Source of the DNA: Pempheris klunzingeri
Taxonomy: Eukaryota > Chordata > Actinopteri > Acropomatiformes > Pempheridae
Direction of reading: 5' to 3'
Length of the DNA: 64,000 nucleotides
Assembly (NCBI RefSeq): GCF_042242105.1
Contig: NC_092018.1
Coordinates: 26,220,167 to 26,284,166, forward strand
Shown here: in pieces, positions 53,501-64,000 of the stretch
Numbering within the stretch: position 1 is the first letter of the stretch
Layout: each line of letters begins with the position of its first letter
Program-made: the position numbers and the translations under genes
Notes under the pieces: generated by a model
The model's input: only the letters and a program-made list of their open reading frames with translations
The model's database searches: none
What the model was told of the DNA's origin: nothing

Positions 53501-55861
53501 GCGCTCAATGAGATCGACAAGAGAATGAAAAAACACGCCGCCAGTGTCATTGAAGTGTATGATGATGATTGGAGTCAAATCCATAATTTCACCTCAAACC
53601 TGCTTTGCGTAATGTCCAATCTTTTTTCCTTTTGATTAAAATTCCACATATAGACCCTTTCAGGAAATTAAATTCCATAAAAAAAAGGTACAGATTGTTC
53701 TTCCACATGGTTCTTGCTTGATGTGCTTTGTCATTTCGTAGGGGGACAAAGAGGAGTCGAAGAAAAAAAAAGAGGAGAAATTTCAGATGGAAAAGAAAGT
53801 GAAAAGATGCTCCGCGGCTGCTGTAAAATATCTCACTGAACTTGATCAAGACGTATGCAGAGAAAGAGATATGCTACAGGTAAGAGATCACTACAGTCCT
53901 GTCACTCTAAAGGAAAAGAAAGCACGCACATCAGGTGAACTTATCCACAAATAGCTTTTTCCCAGTGACTTTCATCAGATACTGAGACATAAGACAGCAG
54001 GCATGCACTGTATGTGCTTATTCCACTCATTTTGTATCCATGTCTTTAAATCTGGAGAGTCTGGAGGATGTGAAACTTCAATTGTGTTAATTTTGTCAAA
54101 ATAAAAGCTTTTTTGCCCATGGCAATGTCAAATATTTAGTTTCATGAGAAGACAGATTGACAGGAAATAAAAGTCCACAAGTGCTTATGAAACTGAATCC
54201 AGGGCAGGTTATTTTTCCAGGTGGCTCTTGCTTGATATTCCATTGTTTGTTGTTATTTCATAGAGACTAACTGAAGCTGAGAATAACAGGAACACGCAAC
54301 TGGACAGGAAGCTGGCAGCAGCTGTGCAGGAGAACAAACACCTGACAGAGTCTCTGTACGAAGCGAAGTCAAGGTTGTGTGAGAGCCGCCAACAACTGGT
54401 CTTTGAGAGGAAGGTCAACACTTGCAGCCTGAAGGTTCACTGCTCTGCTTCTTTTGACAGAGTTCATCCTGCATGAAGCATCAAGCTACCTTGTACATCA
54501 TTATCATTGTTTAGATAATAGTGTACACAAATGGACAGAAGTGACTATGGAAGTAAGTAAACCTCTGATAATGTCTTCAACAGAGGGCCAAAAAAAGGAC
54601 TGCTCGTATACTCAAGGAGCGACGTGAGGTGTATTTGAAGAAGCAGCAACTGGAGCTGAAACACGAACAGGTAAACTGCTCACATCTATTCATCACGCCT
54701 CAAGAGTCAACTTGATGCATCCGCCCAGTTGATTAACCCTGAATGCTATGAGCGCCTTGTGGCTATCTGTGTGATTTTTGCTTTCCGCAGGTTCTGCAGG
54801 AATGTGACAAGCTGCAGAAGAGGCAGACCGAGGCCATTCTGGATGTGCAGCAACGAAGCAGCCTGAGGGACATGGTGCTGGAGAGGAAGATAAAGGCTGT
54901 GACAGAAATTCAGGAGAAGGAGCAGCTTAAACTCTGCGTGGCACTCGCCTTCGGACAGGGAGACCAAATGGCTGCAAAAAGCATTAAGGTCCGATTTTAT
55001 ACCTGCGCTTTATTTCAGCCCATGTTCAGCAGTTTATAGGATCACAAAAGCAACATGAACTACATTGTGTTCAGTTGAGATCTTACCTCTTGTGCCGAGC
55101 TGGAGCGAGTCAACCCAGTCAGGTTCTTTAACTATTCTGACAACATTTAACACCGTTTTTGCAAGTAGAATGACCCTGATGATTTCACAGGCATGTCTGC
55201 AGCTTCTACACCAGCTAAATCATCAGCACGGTGGTTGTTGTGTCCCAACGCTTTTACAGCATGGGGTGTTGTGAACAATAAGGCCTCTAGAGGTCAGTAG
55301 TGGGGGCTGCTGTTGTTGTTGTCGTATGAGAGAACATCAGAAAGTGTGTTTTCACCTGCAGGAACTGTTTGAGGCCAAAGATGCCACCATCAAGGCCTTG
55401 AGGCACGACTTGTCTGAAGATTTAAAGGTTGGCCATCGTTATCTCAAAGTGGTTCCATGCATTTATTTAATTGGTCTGAGAGTGTTCAACTTTGTTTTGT
55501 CTCTGGAGATGCTGTCGTGTTTTATTTAAATAAACCCGTGATTGGCAGGAGTATGACGACTTGGTTAAGAAAGCGATCGCTTTGGGCATTTCTGCAGACA
55601 AGTGGCTCTCAAGGAATGACATCAAAAAATTCATCAGGAGTCCCACAGAGGATAAAGTTTCTCTTGACAGTAAGGTTAGTCATCGGTGTTTTCCTGCATC
55701 TGTTTTATCGATCCAGGAGCGATTGATGCTGTACAGTGTTCTGATAAAAGTAAACCTGTGATTGGCAGAAGTTTGCTGACTTGATCCGGGAACTGACCGC
55801 TTTATGCATCTCTGAGGACGGCCAGGGACTGAACCCTGCTGGTGCCGCTTCCAGAGAGTGA
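50501..55861 (+). CDS. Divergent GAS8/DRC4-like protein, 13 coding exons
   Basis: Resembles dynein regulatory complex subunit 4 (GAS8), a coiled-coil part of the axonemal nexin link in motile cilia and flagella. Exons: 50501-50503 (ATG only), 50866-50949, 52101-52298, 52988-53194, 53296-53350, 53433-53608, 53742-53879, 54264-54413, 54584-54670, 54791-54988, 55362-55427, 55549-55674, 55769-55861. The total is 1,581 nt, in frame, 526 residues (human GAS8 has 478). GAS8-like landmarks: QEELERVQKQKKHFKLQRDN near the start, then the conserved DMVLERKIKAV, FEAKDATIKALRHDL and DDLVKKAIALGI in the same order as the GAS8 C-terminal half. Nearly the whole protein is heptad-rich coiled coil, with no membrane segment. 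Identity to GAS8 looks low, so this is a fast-evolving paralogue, not gas8 itself. The donor after 54413 could instead be at 54434. Role in sperm flagella is inference. Confidence 0.8.
55428..55861 (+). repeat. Tandem duplication of a tail exon in the drc4-like gene
   Basis: The exons at 55549-55674 and 55769-55861 and their upstream intron ends are copies. Both acceptors read GTGATTGGCAG after a TAAAC..GTG block, and the proteins align as EYDDLVKKAIALGIS against KFADLIRELTALCIS. Both introns begin similarly (gttggccatcg and gttagtcatcg). GAS8 has one such segment near its end, so the last exon here was added by duplication. Confidence 0.75.
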
Positions 55862-55957
55862 ACTCAGGTTTGTACTCATCTGCTCTTCCTGGACTTTTTC
55901 CAACCCAAATCTCACCTCATTTTTCCTCCTCTCTCTAGTTCAGTGCCTGATAGCTTG

Positions 55958-55963
55958 AATAAA
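55958..55963 (+). terminator. Candidate poly(A) signal of the drc4-like gene
   Basis: AATAAA 97 bp after the stop codon. A possible 3' UTR intron (CTCAG/gtttgt to ctctctag near 55938) precedes it. A further AATAAA near 56426-56431 is an alternative. The choice cannot be made from sequence alone. Confidence 0.45.
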
Positions 55964-57355
55964 GGTGAATTGCGCAGACACAGGCGTATGTACTATTGTA
56001 ATATTCAGGTTAATTCTCATTTATTATAACCTGGACTCTACAGCTGGACCCACTTTGTAATTAACAGGAATTATCCTTTGATAAATTAGCTACTATATAA
56101 GTGTATTTTCACTCTACTCTTTCATTAGATTAAGACCTCCTTCTTTGTTATTAGCTCAATTGTCTCTCTGTTAATCGTATACCGTTATAATTACTAATCA
56201 ATTAATAATCAATACGTTTTTACAATGGTTATGGTTTCTTCTCCATGTTTACAACAGAGAACGTCACTGTCGGCACCAGAATGTTTACCACTGGTTGTAA
56301 ATGCAGCTGTGGCAGATAATTTATTGATTTATTTACTAGTGAAACTTTTTTTTTTATCATTTGAGTCTCAGTACTGCTCCATTTAGTTTTGTTGAGGATT
56401 GATATTGTTGATGTGATTTTAAAAAAATAAATGTTTATTGTTTATGTCATACCTTTATTCATTTGTCTGGTCGTTTTATTTAAGTATCTGGGTGCTAGAT
56501 TTGCTTAAGTCATTTTTTCTGTTTTGAATGCAATGACACCATAAATTTTAATTTTGAAAACATTTTCTTACTTAAAATTTTCCATTGAAGGGAATACACA
56601 CTCCACATTTATAATTGTGTATTTTAATGGGTTTGAACATCAAGTCCTGGATCTCATCTTTCGTCTTTGTGTACAATACACGGATGGATCAAGTATTTAA
56701 TCAATTAATATTAATGAATATCAGTGTAATCGAATTGTTAATTAATCTGACCTGCAAAAGGAGTTGATGTAACTTGATGGCAGATGGAATTAATTAGGGC
56801 CCGAGCACCAAGCGGTGTGTCATGTGGGCCTGAGCAATGAAATATTGACTAAATACCACATTAGATGCTGTTGATGTATTGACACTTGAGGAATGATGAC
56901 TATCCCTGCTTTTGTCGGAATATGAACACAAAAGAATAAAGCCAGCAGTAATGGGAGTAGTCAAATTAGCACAGAAATCTGTCAGTTGTAATGCAGCCTA
57001 TGATGCTAAATAAACCACTGTATATCATGAAATTACAATAACTAAAATGCCTCAAGATCTTTGTCCTCTATCTTTTTCTCATCACTCTTACATAAATTTG
57101 GCGTAACATCACTATCATTGCTTTGCTTTTCCTTGGACAAGACCTTGCTGAATATATTGTCTAAAAGGTCAAAGTGGTTATTATACTGCTGATCAGTATT
57201 ATTTTTGTCTGAATGGTGGCAGCTTCACACACAGTGCCAGGAAGAAACTTTGGCTTAAAGATGCAAAGATAAAAGCTTGGACTCATTAAGAAAACAGCAC
57301 ATAACTGTAAAAAAATGCACGTATTTGATTAGTATTAGTACTTGACTGTGTGATA
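55964..57355. other. Spacer between the drc4-like gene and tnks
   Basis: AT-rich intergenic DNA without a supported gene. The only recognised element is a short piece of a common teleost repeat at about 56796-56836. The last part, up to 57495, should contain the tnks promoter and 5' UTR, but no TATA box is obvious. Confidence 0.5.
56796..56836. repeat. Fragment of a GGGCCCGAGCACC-type teleost repeat
   Basis: The segment TTAGGGCCCGAGCACCAAGC followed by a near-palindromic return (GTGGGCCTGAGC) resembles the end of a repeat family abundant in fish genomes. Only about 40 bp remains. The assignment is by recognition of the opening bases. Confidence 0.4.
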
Positions 57356-57495
57356 TGTGTTGATAAATGAGGTGCTGGGAGGATCGAGGCTCTCTGCACA
57401 GCCAACCTCCAATGAGAGTGAACAGCTGACAGGAAACGTGAGCACTTTCACCGGAAAGGAGGAGCAGCTTTTATTGTCGCCAGTGAGCTGCTGTA

Positions 57496-60400
57496 ATGGC
57501 GGTGCCTCGTCGCTCCTCGCAGCAGCAACAACAGCAGAGTACCTTACAGTCTCCGCCAAGAAACAGCTCTATTTCGGGCGCTCCTCCGGCCTCTCCGCCG
57601 ATGGCTCTGCTGACCTCGGCCGTCGGGCCCCCGGAGAACGAGAGGGAATGCAGCGGGGGGATCGAGATGGCTCTGGCCTCCCCGGACCTACCCGCCCCGG
57701 TCCTAGCGAGCAGTGCGAGCTTCACCACGACAACCTCTGGCGGCGGCAGCAGCAGCGTCTCTAGCCCGGGCTCCGGAGCCGCCAGTCCCACCGACGGCAG
57801 CAGCGGTATCGGCGGGGCGTTCAGGGAGTTGTTTGAGGCCTGCCGTAATGGAGATGTATCCAGAGTAAAGAGACTTGTCGATTCGGTGAATGTAAACGCG
57901 AAGGACATGGCTGGTCGAAAATCAACTCCCCTTCACTTCGCTGCGGGTAACGACGAGCTAAGCTAACGATACAGCAGCTTAATGTTTTTGACATTAGCTA
58001 ACACACTGTGACGGCTAGCTAGCTAGCTAATGTTTTCATCGACGTCTTTGCTGCTAACCTCATTCGCCCCTCCGATAACTTCAGATGTAATTACGTTTGA
58101 ACGTTAATTATGTCTGAATTTATACCATAGTGGTGCTAACCAGCTAATTTGACGCCCTCAAATCCAATTTACTCCCAAACAGACACTCCGTCAACATCTC
58201 TGTAGCTAACCTATCCCCCCATAACATGAGGCTAGACAGCACTAAACAAGCTAGCCGTGTCAAGGAAATATTAGAAACAACTGCAAACAATGCAGTTTCA
58301 TGTTTTTAGTCAGTATAAGTTCTCCTGAGCTATGCTGGCATGCACATTATGGCTACAGGGTTTATACTGAGCTTGGTTCATCAATAAGGAGTATATTTAA
58401 CAATTTGGTGTTATATATTTATTTGTATAGTGTTAGATTATGATTGAACTCTTATTTTCATCGGAATCCTGCAGTTTACATTTTTCTAAATCAGTTTTAG
58501 AGGCTAGTTGTAGTCCATGTGCACCACTCCTAACCCAATATTGAGGGAATTTAAATGCATTTTAATCCACTTTCAGGTTTTGGGAGAAAAGATGTGGTGG
58601 AGCACCTCTTGCAGACGGGGGCCAACGTTCATGCCAGGGATGATGGAGGACTTATTCCCCTGCATAATGCCTGCTCTTTCGGCCACGCAGAAGTTGTCAG
58701 CCTCCTCTTGTGTCAGGGCGCAGACCCTAACGCCAGAGATAACTGGAACTACACTCCGTTACACGAGGCTGCCATCAAGGGAAAGATAGATGTCTGCATT
58801 GGTAAGGATCCCTGCACATCTGTGATGAATGTTTGTGTGTCATTAGTTGCGACTTCGCTCGGGTTCTTTAAAAGTTTGACGACTGGATAAAAAGTCTGAA
58901 AGCTCTATTTTTCTACTATTGTCCAGTTTGTGTTATCTAACAACCCCTTTGCTGTGTAACCAACTTAGCGGAGTTTAGATATGATCGTGTACTCGGTGAC
59001 ACAAATGTGGAATATGAATGATTTAAGGGCAAAATTAAATCCTTTTTTTTGCTTCATCTGCACCTTTCTCACTCAGTGTTACTCCAACACGGAGCCGATC
59101 CAAACATCCGCAACACTGATGGAAAGTCTGCTTTGGATCTAGCCGACCCATCAGCCAAGGCTGTTCTCACTGGTCAGTTCCTCTCAGATGCATTTAGACA
59201 TTTAACCAGCACTTTTTACTGATGCATGAATACGGGATCAAGCCAACCTTCACTTTAGTCATCATTAAATGTAAATGCACATGATTCTGCCCTAACAGCA
59301 GTATACCACACAATTGGATTGATATTGTACGCATAAGTATGATTACCAGGTGACTTGACTTCTTGCTTCATTTTATTCTTTATTTTGTGGGTAGCTTGGT
59401 GGAGTAGAGGCACCTCTTTACCCTTCATGTCCTCTGGCATGAAATTATTGTCACAGACAACAAAGTGCATCCATTTACAAAACAAAGAGGGGCAGTTAAT
59501 GCCACTAAAGTTTACACCACATGCTTAAATTTGATAGGAAGTGTCTGGCATGCCATTTCTCATCATAAATGTTTATTTTCATCCAGGTGAATATAAGAAG
59601 GACGAACTTCTGGAAGCAGCAAGGTGAGTGTCGGGCTGAAGGACGATCTTAGCTATGCTAGTTGGTATACTCTTTTATGTATATGTAACAGCTAAAAACA
59701 AATGAAATGCAGAAGAAACACACTGAATATGCACCTGCAATATACACATGGTGTAGGACTTTTCAATCTGACCACTGTTACCCACTTCGAAGCCCAAAAA
59801 GTAGTAGTTTCATCCAGTATTACATAATACGAAAGCCTGTTGAATAACTTTTAGGGAATAGCAGTTTTGCACTGGAATTCTTCATGACTCCAGTCTTTTC
59901 AACTGTGATTACAGGAGCGGAAATGAAGAAAAGCTGATGGCACTGCTGACTCCATTAAATGTCAACTGCCATGCCAGCGACGGCCGCAAGGTAAATGAGC
60001 CACTAGCACCGCACCAAATCACACCAGATAGAGACATGATTTATAGCTGGATTAGTTGTGTGGTTCAAATATAAAGAGGATTTATGTCATTAGGTCTGTA
60101 GGAGGGTGTTATTGAGACCACCATACCTGGGTGACAAACCACTCTTTTTCTTTCTCTAATTATGCACGTACAGATTTCTTCAGAGCATCCGTTAAATCCA
60201 TTCGCCTCTGTCACAACATATCAACTTTCACTTTTTTTACAAGCCCCCATTAATCCTCCAAGGTTCAGCTTTTAATTTCTCAGTTCTGTGTTGTCAGGTG
60301 TTTTTTGGAAAGACAAAAAAAACCCTCAACATTTTGATCCTGTTGGCGTAGTTGATTCTGTATTTGTCTTCTGGAACTTAAGTAGACAAACTGTGCCTGT

Positions 60401-63400
60401 ATTTACAGTGCAGTGTTTTTGCTAATCATTTTTGCAACATATTTGGACCAGGTGTGTTGACGGTGATATTGTCTGGTCTTCCTCATAATCACTTTTCCAT
60501 GCTGGATGATGGAGCAGGTTATTTTTGATCTTGAAATCTATTTAGGCACACAAGCATCCGCTCAGATGAGAAAACAAGACGTCAGTTTATTTCTCTGTGT
60601 AATTTCAAGTGTCTCCTCAGAACCTGGTCCATGTTATTGGAACTTGCTCACTCTGTGAGCAGGTTTTAGATAATAATGCAGTAGTTTTTTTTTTTTTTCC
60701 TTCCTTCTCTGTGGGGGGTAGACTAGAGGGATAGTGGTACACAGACACGCATTTCTAGAACACATGGCACTTATTTTCTAATGTCAGCATTTATAATTTA
60801 GATGTAGGATTGTTTTTGCATTTCATTCCCACGCAGTGTCAGGTACTGATTTACTCCCACTGTTTTTGCTTGTATATTGGGGAAGGGGGTCGTGTTTGCT
60901 TTATTTTTGCCTCTCATGCATTACTTTCTTTGAAATTATTTAACTATTTCCTGTCTCATCTGGCAAAATTGTTGTTTTATTTTTGTAAATAACTCCTCTA
61001 TGCCATACAAATCCATTGTCACTAACAGTATATAAGCATTGGCTTATTTCATTCATTCCTAACCACATTTACTTCCACAGCAGTCAAAGTCTTCTTCACA
61101 CAATATTCAGTATGCCAGTGTAGATTTGGTCTAGGATTTAACCAGCGGGCACCATTAACCACTCCTTGCCTTTTCTCAAAGCCACAGAGAGAACCGAGGA
61201 GGAGAAGTCACACTTACCCTCCAGCTACAGTATTTACCCTCTCTGGCCTGGTGTCACATTTAATCTCACTCCATGTTTGACGGATCAAACAGTGATTCAT
61301 AACTAGGGGCTTGTGTTTCACTGACTTAAGAAGGGAGAAAAGAATTGCTGTGAAAAGATACTGTCATTTTGTAATTTTTGTTTCGTTTTGTTTTCCGTGT
61401 GACTCTGGCAACATTTGTCGATCAGTCAACATCCCAAAAAATGCTGGTAAGTTGACCTTGATAACGGCCACTTGATTGATGCACTGTTGTGATTTTTTAT
61501 TTATTTATTTTTATTCCTTTTTAATCCATTGTTTTAATTTGACCAATAAGCTGGCTGTCACTTGTTAATTGCACATCATGGACCTGGGTGTACGGATCAC
61601 TCATGTATCCTACCCTGATGCTCCTCTGTGTGTGTGTGTGTGTCTGTGTGTGTCTGTGTGTGTGTGCCTGTGCGTACGGCATGGGATTTGAGTGAGTGAG
61701 TGAGTGAGCGAGTGAGCGAGTTGGGTTGGTGTCATGGTGACGACTCATCTTTTTGGATTTGGAGAAGGAGCTCAAAATGTCCACTGCCTGCTGTCTTCAG
61801 CGTCTGTCCTCTCCTCTCACACTCACCCACACTTCTCCAACTTTCAATCACTTGTTCTTCACTCAGCATCTGATTTGGCTTTTGTTTTATTCATTAATTT
61901 GTTGTTGACAATCACTCATGCATGCCTGAAGGCCTGCCCCTCTGCATTTTGTCAAGCGGATCCTGAATACATGTCTGTGAAATTGGTGTCTTCTTCATGT
62001 CCCCTGTTGGATCAGTTGGTATGCAGTAATGAATGGACTACATTTTCCACCTGTCATTCTAGTGCTATGCTACCCTCCATGGTAATGACTTTTGATTGCT
62101 CGTGTCATCCCACACTGAATGATGCCTCCATGATTCCACTCTCTCGTCCATCTGATTTTATCACTGTGGCTTGAGATCTAACAGTTGGCTTGCAGGGTTT
62201 TATATCAATGTCACTGCATGGAAATTTAAAGGAATGGCGTCTCTCCTTGAGCTTGACCTGAGCTAGACTTTTGAATAGAGAAGAAATGCCACTGAAGTTG
62301 GATTTGCAGCTTTGCTTAGACTAACATTTCCTTTCCTTGGCTGAGACAAAGCCATTTGATTTGATTCTCTAATAGCTTGCAGAGATGCCTTCTCAAACTC
62401 TCAGCCTGCTTATAGAAGCTTCCTTGCATCCTGTTACGGTTGGGGTTCCATAGCATTTCTGTTACATCTGAATCCAGAATTGAATCAACTTATTCTACTT
62501 ACTGCAGCTTCAGCTTTTTTGTAACAATGAATATACGTGTTTTAATAATTATGAACCTAAACTTAAAGCTTAATATTCACAGAAGTCAGGTTTGGCCATA
62601 TTGTGCTTTCTATTTGGCTTGATTCACCTGATATACCTATACTCTTGAAACATCACCCAACCGTAATTTCTACCCAACCATTTTGAATTTAAAAGTCGCA
62701 CTAGCAATTCTTTCTTGTCATCTAACCACTTGAATTCTAAACTCCCAAGACCTAGGAAGAGTGTTATTTTGCTGACATTGTCAAATGGAAGTCAGAGTAG
62801 ACGAGTAATGAGGTTGAAGTTGCTTGTTGTCCCTCACTCAGGTCAGACACAATATCGACAGCAAGCGAATTTTGTCGCTGGACTTACCCAGACTCCATTG
62901 ACCTTGCATCATCATATCCGCCATTCATCTGCAACTCACAGAGCATAGCCTGCCGTAGCACATTGCTTCTGGCACTAATCAGCCGCTTGCACCCGTGGCC
63001 ATCGAAGGCAGCACACAATACAGCAGCCACCTATCTGTGTCTGCTAACAATCCACTCTCTCTTACAGTCAACGCCCCTCCACCTGGCTGCCGGCTACAAC
63101 CGTGTCCGCATCGTTCAGCTCCTCCTCCAGCATGGAGCCGATGTTCACGCCAAGGACAAAGGGTGAGGCGCTTCTTCAGGAAAATCCACAAAAACTTCCA
63201 TTTGTCATTCAATCATAATTTATGACACTAACCTGAGTGCCTTATCCCTGCAGTGGCCTGGTTCCACTTCACAACGCCTGCTCCTACGGCCACTTTGAAG
63301 TCACAGAGCTTCTGCTTAAAGTAAGACTCAATTAAAAGTTTCTACCCTCAACTTGCTGAGCTTGCACGTGGATGATAAGATTTTGACAGTGTGAAGCAAA

Positions 63401-63963
63401 AACAGATGAAAGTAATTCTAATGAACACCTAAGATATTTCTTTATTAGTCCCAGGACGGGGAAATGTACCTGTATATGCATGTATGTGTAAGAGAAGATT
63501 AGGACACTTTTCCCTCTTCTGGGACTTGTTTTGCAAATCTATCCAAGTTCCCAGCAACTTTTTAACATAATTGTAGTTTGGAAATCCTGTTCTGTTACTT
63601 TGCTGGTAAAATGTCATTTGTAAAAATTTCATATATTCAACCATCACCAAGAATCAAAATATGGAACTAAATACAAGCTAGGAATGTAGTAACAGTTCAC
63701 CCAAGTCAAATTTTTAGATGTGTTTGTTCCTCACACTGTCCACATTCGGTGCTCTGATGTATGGGTCTCTCTGCAGCATGGAGCTTGTGTGAACGCTATG
63801 GACTTGTGGCAGTTCACTCCACTCCACGAGGCAGCGTCCAAGAACCGAGTGGAGGTCTGTTCCTTGCTGCTGAGCCATGGGGCCGACCCCACACTGCTAA
63901 ACTGTCACAGCAAGAGCGCCGTGGACATGGCTCCCACTCCAGAGCTTAAAGAAAGGCTCACCT
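57496..63963 (+). CDS. tnks: Tankyrase 1 (tnks), 5' part; continues past the window
   Basis: Poly-ADP-ribose polymerase that modifies TRF1, AXIN and other partners bound through its ankyrin clusters. Eight coding exons are present: 57496-57946, 58577-58801, 59077-59172, 59587-59623, 59915-59990, 63068-63162, 63254-63320, 63777-63963, encoding the first 411 residues in frame. Residues 1 to about 112 form a Ser/Pro/Gly-rich N-terminus with a QQQQQQ run near residue 10. Ankyrin repeats begin at [20 protein letters not shown]. Landmarks: [52 protein letters not shown] and [12 protein letters not shown]. The long low-complexity N-terminus plus [20 protein letters not shown] and YNRVRIVQ favour TNKS1 over TNKS2. 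The remaining ankyrin clusters, SAM and PARP domains lie beyond the right edge, and the last donor (T/gtgagt) points there. Whether this is the tnksa or tnksb type is not decided. Confidence 0.94.
61426..61446 (+). CDS. tnks: Candidate 21-nt in-frame tnks microexon
   Basis: TCAACATCCCAAAAAATGCT plus a final G is bounded by an acceptor (tttgtcgatcag, after a T-rich tract near 61375-61395) and a strong donor (CTG/gtaagt). The flanking exons are both in phase 0 here, and 21 nt would add STSQKML between SDGRK and STPLHLAAG, inside an ankyrin-repeat turn. The size and phase are what alternative microexons look like. No transcript evidence is available here, and similar acceptor/donor pairs occur by chance in introns. 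Confidence 0.3.
61629..61667. repeat. GT-rich microsatellite
   Basis: Interrupted GT units in the tnks intron. Confidence 0.85.
61690..61720. repeat. GAGT/GAGC tetranucleotide repeat
   Basis: About seven tandem GAGT or GAGC units in the tnks intron. Confidence 0.85.
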
Positions 63964-64000
63964 GTGAGTTCTCACAGAAGACACAAAGACACACAATTAT

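Larger units (their letters stand above)
59991..63067 (+). other. tnks: 3.1-kb tnks intron
   Basis: The intron between the exon ending SDGRK and the exon beginning STPLHLAAG. It contains a candidate microexon (listed separately), GT and GAGT microsatellites and otherwise plain AT-rich DNA. The open frame at 61734-62174 (146 codons) has no recognisable domain and looks like chance. Confidence 0.75.

Noticed and set aside
57357..57764. 135-codon frame beginning upstream of and overlapping the tnks start
   Set aside because: It overlaps GC-rich tnks exon 1 in another frame and shows no domain. The upstream ATG may lie outside the mRNA. An inhibitory upstream ORF is possible but unsupported.
57471..57908. 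145-codon minus-strand frame over tnks exon 1
   Set aside because: It is the antisense shadow of a GC-rich low-complexity exon.
61734..62174. 146-codon frame in the tnks intron
   Set aside because: It is intronic, low in recognisable motifs and not linked to good splice sites in frame with tnks.

Overview
This is nuclear DNA of a ray-finned fish, most likely a percomorph teleost. The genes have many small GT-AG exons separated by AT-rich introns. The repeats are typical of teleosts: a Tc1-like relic, TA-flanked MITEs and LINE 3' tails. The proteins match vertebrate families closely. Exon joins were checked by hand for reading frame and phase, but no alignment or database search could be run.

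Layout. (1) 2,533-25,805, minus strand: a serotonin 5-HT7 receptor gene (htr7) in two coding exons split by a 22-kb intron at the DRY motif. The intron holds a dead Tc1-like transposon, a TA-flanked MITE, a long near-perfect hairpin and LINE tails, and no host gene that I can support. (2) 25.8-31.3 kb: intergenic space between the head-to-head genes htr7 and piwil2. It contains a small signal-peptide-like ORF behind a good TATA box, and a plausible piwil2 promoter with a CRE-like site, two CCAAT boxes and a CTCF-like motif. (3) 32,276-46,256, plus strand: a complete piwil2 gene (23 coding exons, 1,063 residues, DEDH slicer tetrad present), followed by a poly(A) signal. One intron carries a decayed copy of the first PIWI-domain exon with a MITE sitting at its edge. 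(4) 46.7-50.4 kb: repeat-rich spacer with a transposase fragment. (5) 50,501-55,861, plus strand: a divergent paralogue of GAS8/DRC4, the ciliary nexin-dynein regulatory complex subunit (13 coding exons, about 526 residues), with a perfect X-box (RFX site) about 100 bp upstream of its ATG. (6) 57,496 to the window end, plus strand: the first eight coding exons of tankyrase 1 (tnks, first 411 residues), cut by the window edge. A candidate 21-nt in-frame microexon lies in its 3-kb intron.

How the genes relate. They do not form one pathway. Piwil2 acts in germline piRNA silencing and DRC4-type proteins act in motile cilia and sperm flagella, so two probably testis-expressed genes sit side by side. 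Htr7 next to a tankyrase recalls human HTR7 next to TNKS2 on chromosome 10q, but the tankyrase here is TNKS1-like, and human TNKS and PIWIL2 are both on 8p. The segment therefore looks like the 8p-side member of a duplicated vertebrate block. The best candidates for something undescribed are the divergent drc4-like gene with its X-box and duplicated tail exons, the piwil2 decoy exon, the tnks microexon and the small secreted-peptide ORF.
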